A model generated the notes under the pieces. The model had not been told where the DNA came from and did not search any database. It saw only the letters and a list, made by a program, of their open reading frames with translations. A stretch of DNA of 64,000 bases, taken from the NCBI GenBank assembly GCA_963734125.1, contig CAVTGB010000035.1, positions 35,081 to 99,080 on the forward strand, in the 5' to 3' direction. Numbering within the stretch: position 1 is the first letter of the stretch; each line of letters begins with the position of its first letter. A program made the translations under genes and the position numbers. Source of the stretch: DATARH01 sp963734125. GTDB taxonomy: Bacteria > Pseudomonadota > Alphaproteobacteria > ATCC43930 > CGMCC-115725. This document shows, piece after piece, positions 63,171 through 64,000 of the stretch.

Positions 63171-63679
63171 CACTCACCCTCCGATTTGTGGGAACGGTCC
63201 TCTTGCGCCAGCCGTTTTAGCGCGGCTTCGTCGGCGCCATAGCGCAGCCAGTCGCCGACCTCGGCCATCCCGAGCCGGTGGTAGAACTCGCGCGCCGGGT
63301 TCCACTCGAGCACGTGAAAATCGATGCGGCCCCATTGGCGCTCGATCGCGATTGCCGCAAGCCGCGCCATCAGCCGGCGGCCGACGCCCCGGCCGCGCGC
63401 CCTTTCGGTGACGTAGAGGTCTTCGAGAAACAACCCCGGCCGGCCGAGCCACGTTGAAAAGCGCTTATGGAACACCGCGAGGCCGGCCGGCTCGCCATCG
63501 AAAAAGGCGAGGATTGCCTCGAATTGCCGGTCCGGACCGAAACCGTGCCGGCGCAAATCCTCCTCGCTTGCGACCACGGAATCGGGCGCCTGCTCATAAT
63601 GGGCCAGCTCGCGGATCAGCCGCAGCAACAGCGGGCAATCCTCGGCGGTCGCAAAGCGGACCGCGATCGCGCCGGTCAT
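63170..63679 (-). CDS. GNAT family N-acetyltransferase
   Basis: 169 residues from ATG 63679, overlapping the racemase stop (ATGA). AVRFATAEDCPLLLRLIREL opens the fold; LFLEDLYVTERARGRGVGRR contains the acetyl-CoA loop (R-x-x-G-x-G/A); the end is EWNPAREFYHRLGMAEVGDW. The layout resembles diamine or spermidine acetyltransferases. Substrate not certain. Confidence 0.9.
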   Translation of the reverse strand: MTGAIAVRFATAEDCPLLLRLIRELAHYEQAPDSVVASEEDLRRHGFGPDRQFEAILAFFDGEPAGLAVFHKRFSTWLGRPGLFLEDLYVTERARGRGVGRRLMARLAAIAIERQWGRIDFHVLEWNPAREFYHRLGMAEVGDWLRYGADEAALKRLAQEDRSHKSEGE

Positions 63680-64000
63680 CGCTCGCGCCATTCGCGAGGC
63701 CCGCTGCCGGGCAGGCCGAAATCCCTCGGCGCGAGCCCGGTATGGAACCAGGTGACAAAGCTGTAGATGCTGAACACCGGCAGGCGGAGGTGCTCGGAAA
63801 GGGCGCGGGCAAAGGCCGTCATGTTGGTGCATTCCAGCACGATCGCGCCGATGTCGCGGTGCTTTGCCAGGAGTGCGTCACCGGCGTCGAGGATGTCGGT
63901 TTCGGCTGCCGCGGCGTCGAGCGTGTGCTTCTCGTCGAGCATGACGCGGCTGAATTCGCGGCCTCCCTCGGTGCCGACGACCGGGATGTCGGGGTCGACG
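63676..64000 (-). CDS. Aspartate/glutamate racemase-family protein, C-terminal part
   Basis: The frame enters from the right window edge with VDPDIPVVGTEGGREFSRV and ends at 63676. IGAIVLECTNMTAFARALSE contains the conserved second catalytic Cys (LECTNM), followed by LRLPVFSIYSFVTWFHTGL. The family covers Asp/Glu/hydantoin racemases and arylmalonate decarboxylases. The N-terminal Cys region is outside the window. Coupled by overlap to the GNAT gene. Confidence 0.75.
   Translation of the reverse strand, partial: VDPDIPVVGTEGGREFSRVMLDEKHTLDAAAAETDILDAGDALLAKHRDIGAIVLECTNMTAFARALSEHLRLPVFSIYSFVTWFHTGLAPRDFGLPGSGPREWRER

Overview
The window is high-GC DNA (third codon positions are nearly all G or C) from an alphaproteobacterium, probably in or near the Rhodospirillales. 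The evidence is a single-gene 5-aminolevulinate synthase (Shemin pathway), a DUF2794 gene, a der-bamB-yfgM cluster, a Caulobacter-type cpaE/cpaF/tadBC block and a four-gene branched-chain oxo-acid dehydrogenase operon. Nothing in the sequence fixes genus or species.

Layout. 0-9.8 kb: der (partial), bamB-like and yfgM-like genes, then DUF2794, an amidohydrolase, a serine-glyoxylate aminotransferase, two small secreted proteins, an amidase with a small lipoprotein, and hemA. 9.8-13.5 kb: a minus-strand pdxH / cation-efflux / fic unit with start-stop overlaps, and a BrkB-type membrane protein. 13.8-25 kb: a peptide-type ABC transporter operon with two ATPases, four tandem paralogous substrate-binding proteins, two permeases and a MaoC-type hydratase. 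25.2-28.1 kb: DUF971, Trm112, Lon-N, thioredoxin-TPR and YbaK genes on the minus strand. 28.15-32.3 kb: tRNA-Gly followed by a roughly 4 kb segment bounded by a repeat of the tRNA 3' end; it carries only a hybrid histidine kinase and a metallo-beta-lactamase/receiver fusion. 32.3-35.7 kb: FMN reductase and two divergent LLM-type flavin monooxygenases. 35.7-46.2 kb: a partial tad (Flp pilus) locus plus a CBS protein and a receiver-PAS-GAF-HD-GYP sensor. 46.5-50.8 kb: kup, another LLM oxidoreductase and a hydantoinase. 50.9-55.5 kb: a two-gene molybdenum hydroxylase, an MFS transporter and an SDR. 55.7-62.4 kb: lpd, E2, E1-beta and E1-alpha of a branched-chain oxo-acid dehydrogenase, an M15-like protein and a 3-hydroxyacyl-CoA dehydrogenase. 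62.4-64 kb: GST, GNAT and a partial racemase.

A striking property runs through 13.8-24 kb and 38.9-46.2 kb. Otherwise good genes are broken by many single-base indels. At most insertion sites the surplus base and its neighbour are the two alternative wobble bases of one amino acid (for example GAA/GAG, TGT/TGC, GGC/GGG). This looks like a consensus that wrote both alleles of variable sites, rather than gene decay, so I treat these genes as probably intact in the organism. The other notable points are the tRNA-bounded signalling mini-island, the four-fold binding-protein array, and palindromic repeats in the bkd operon, one of which is translated as part of the E2 linker.
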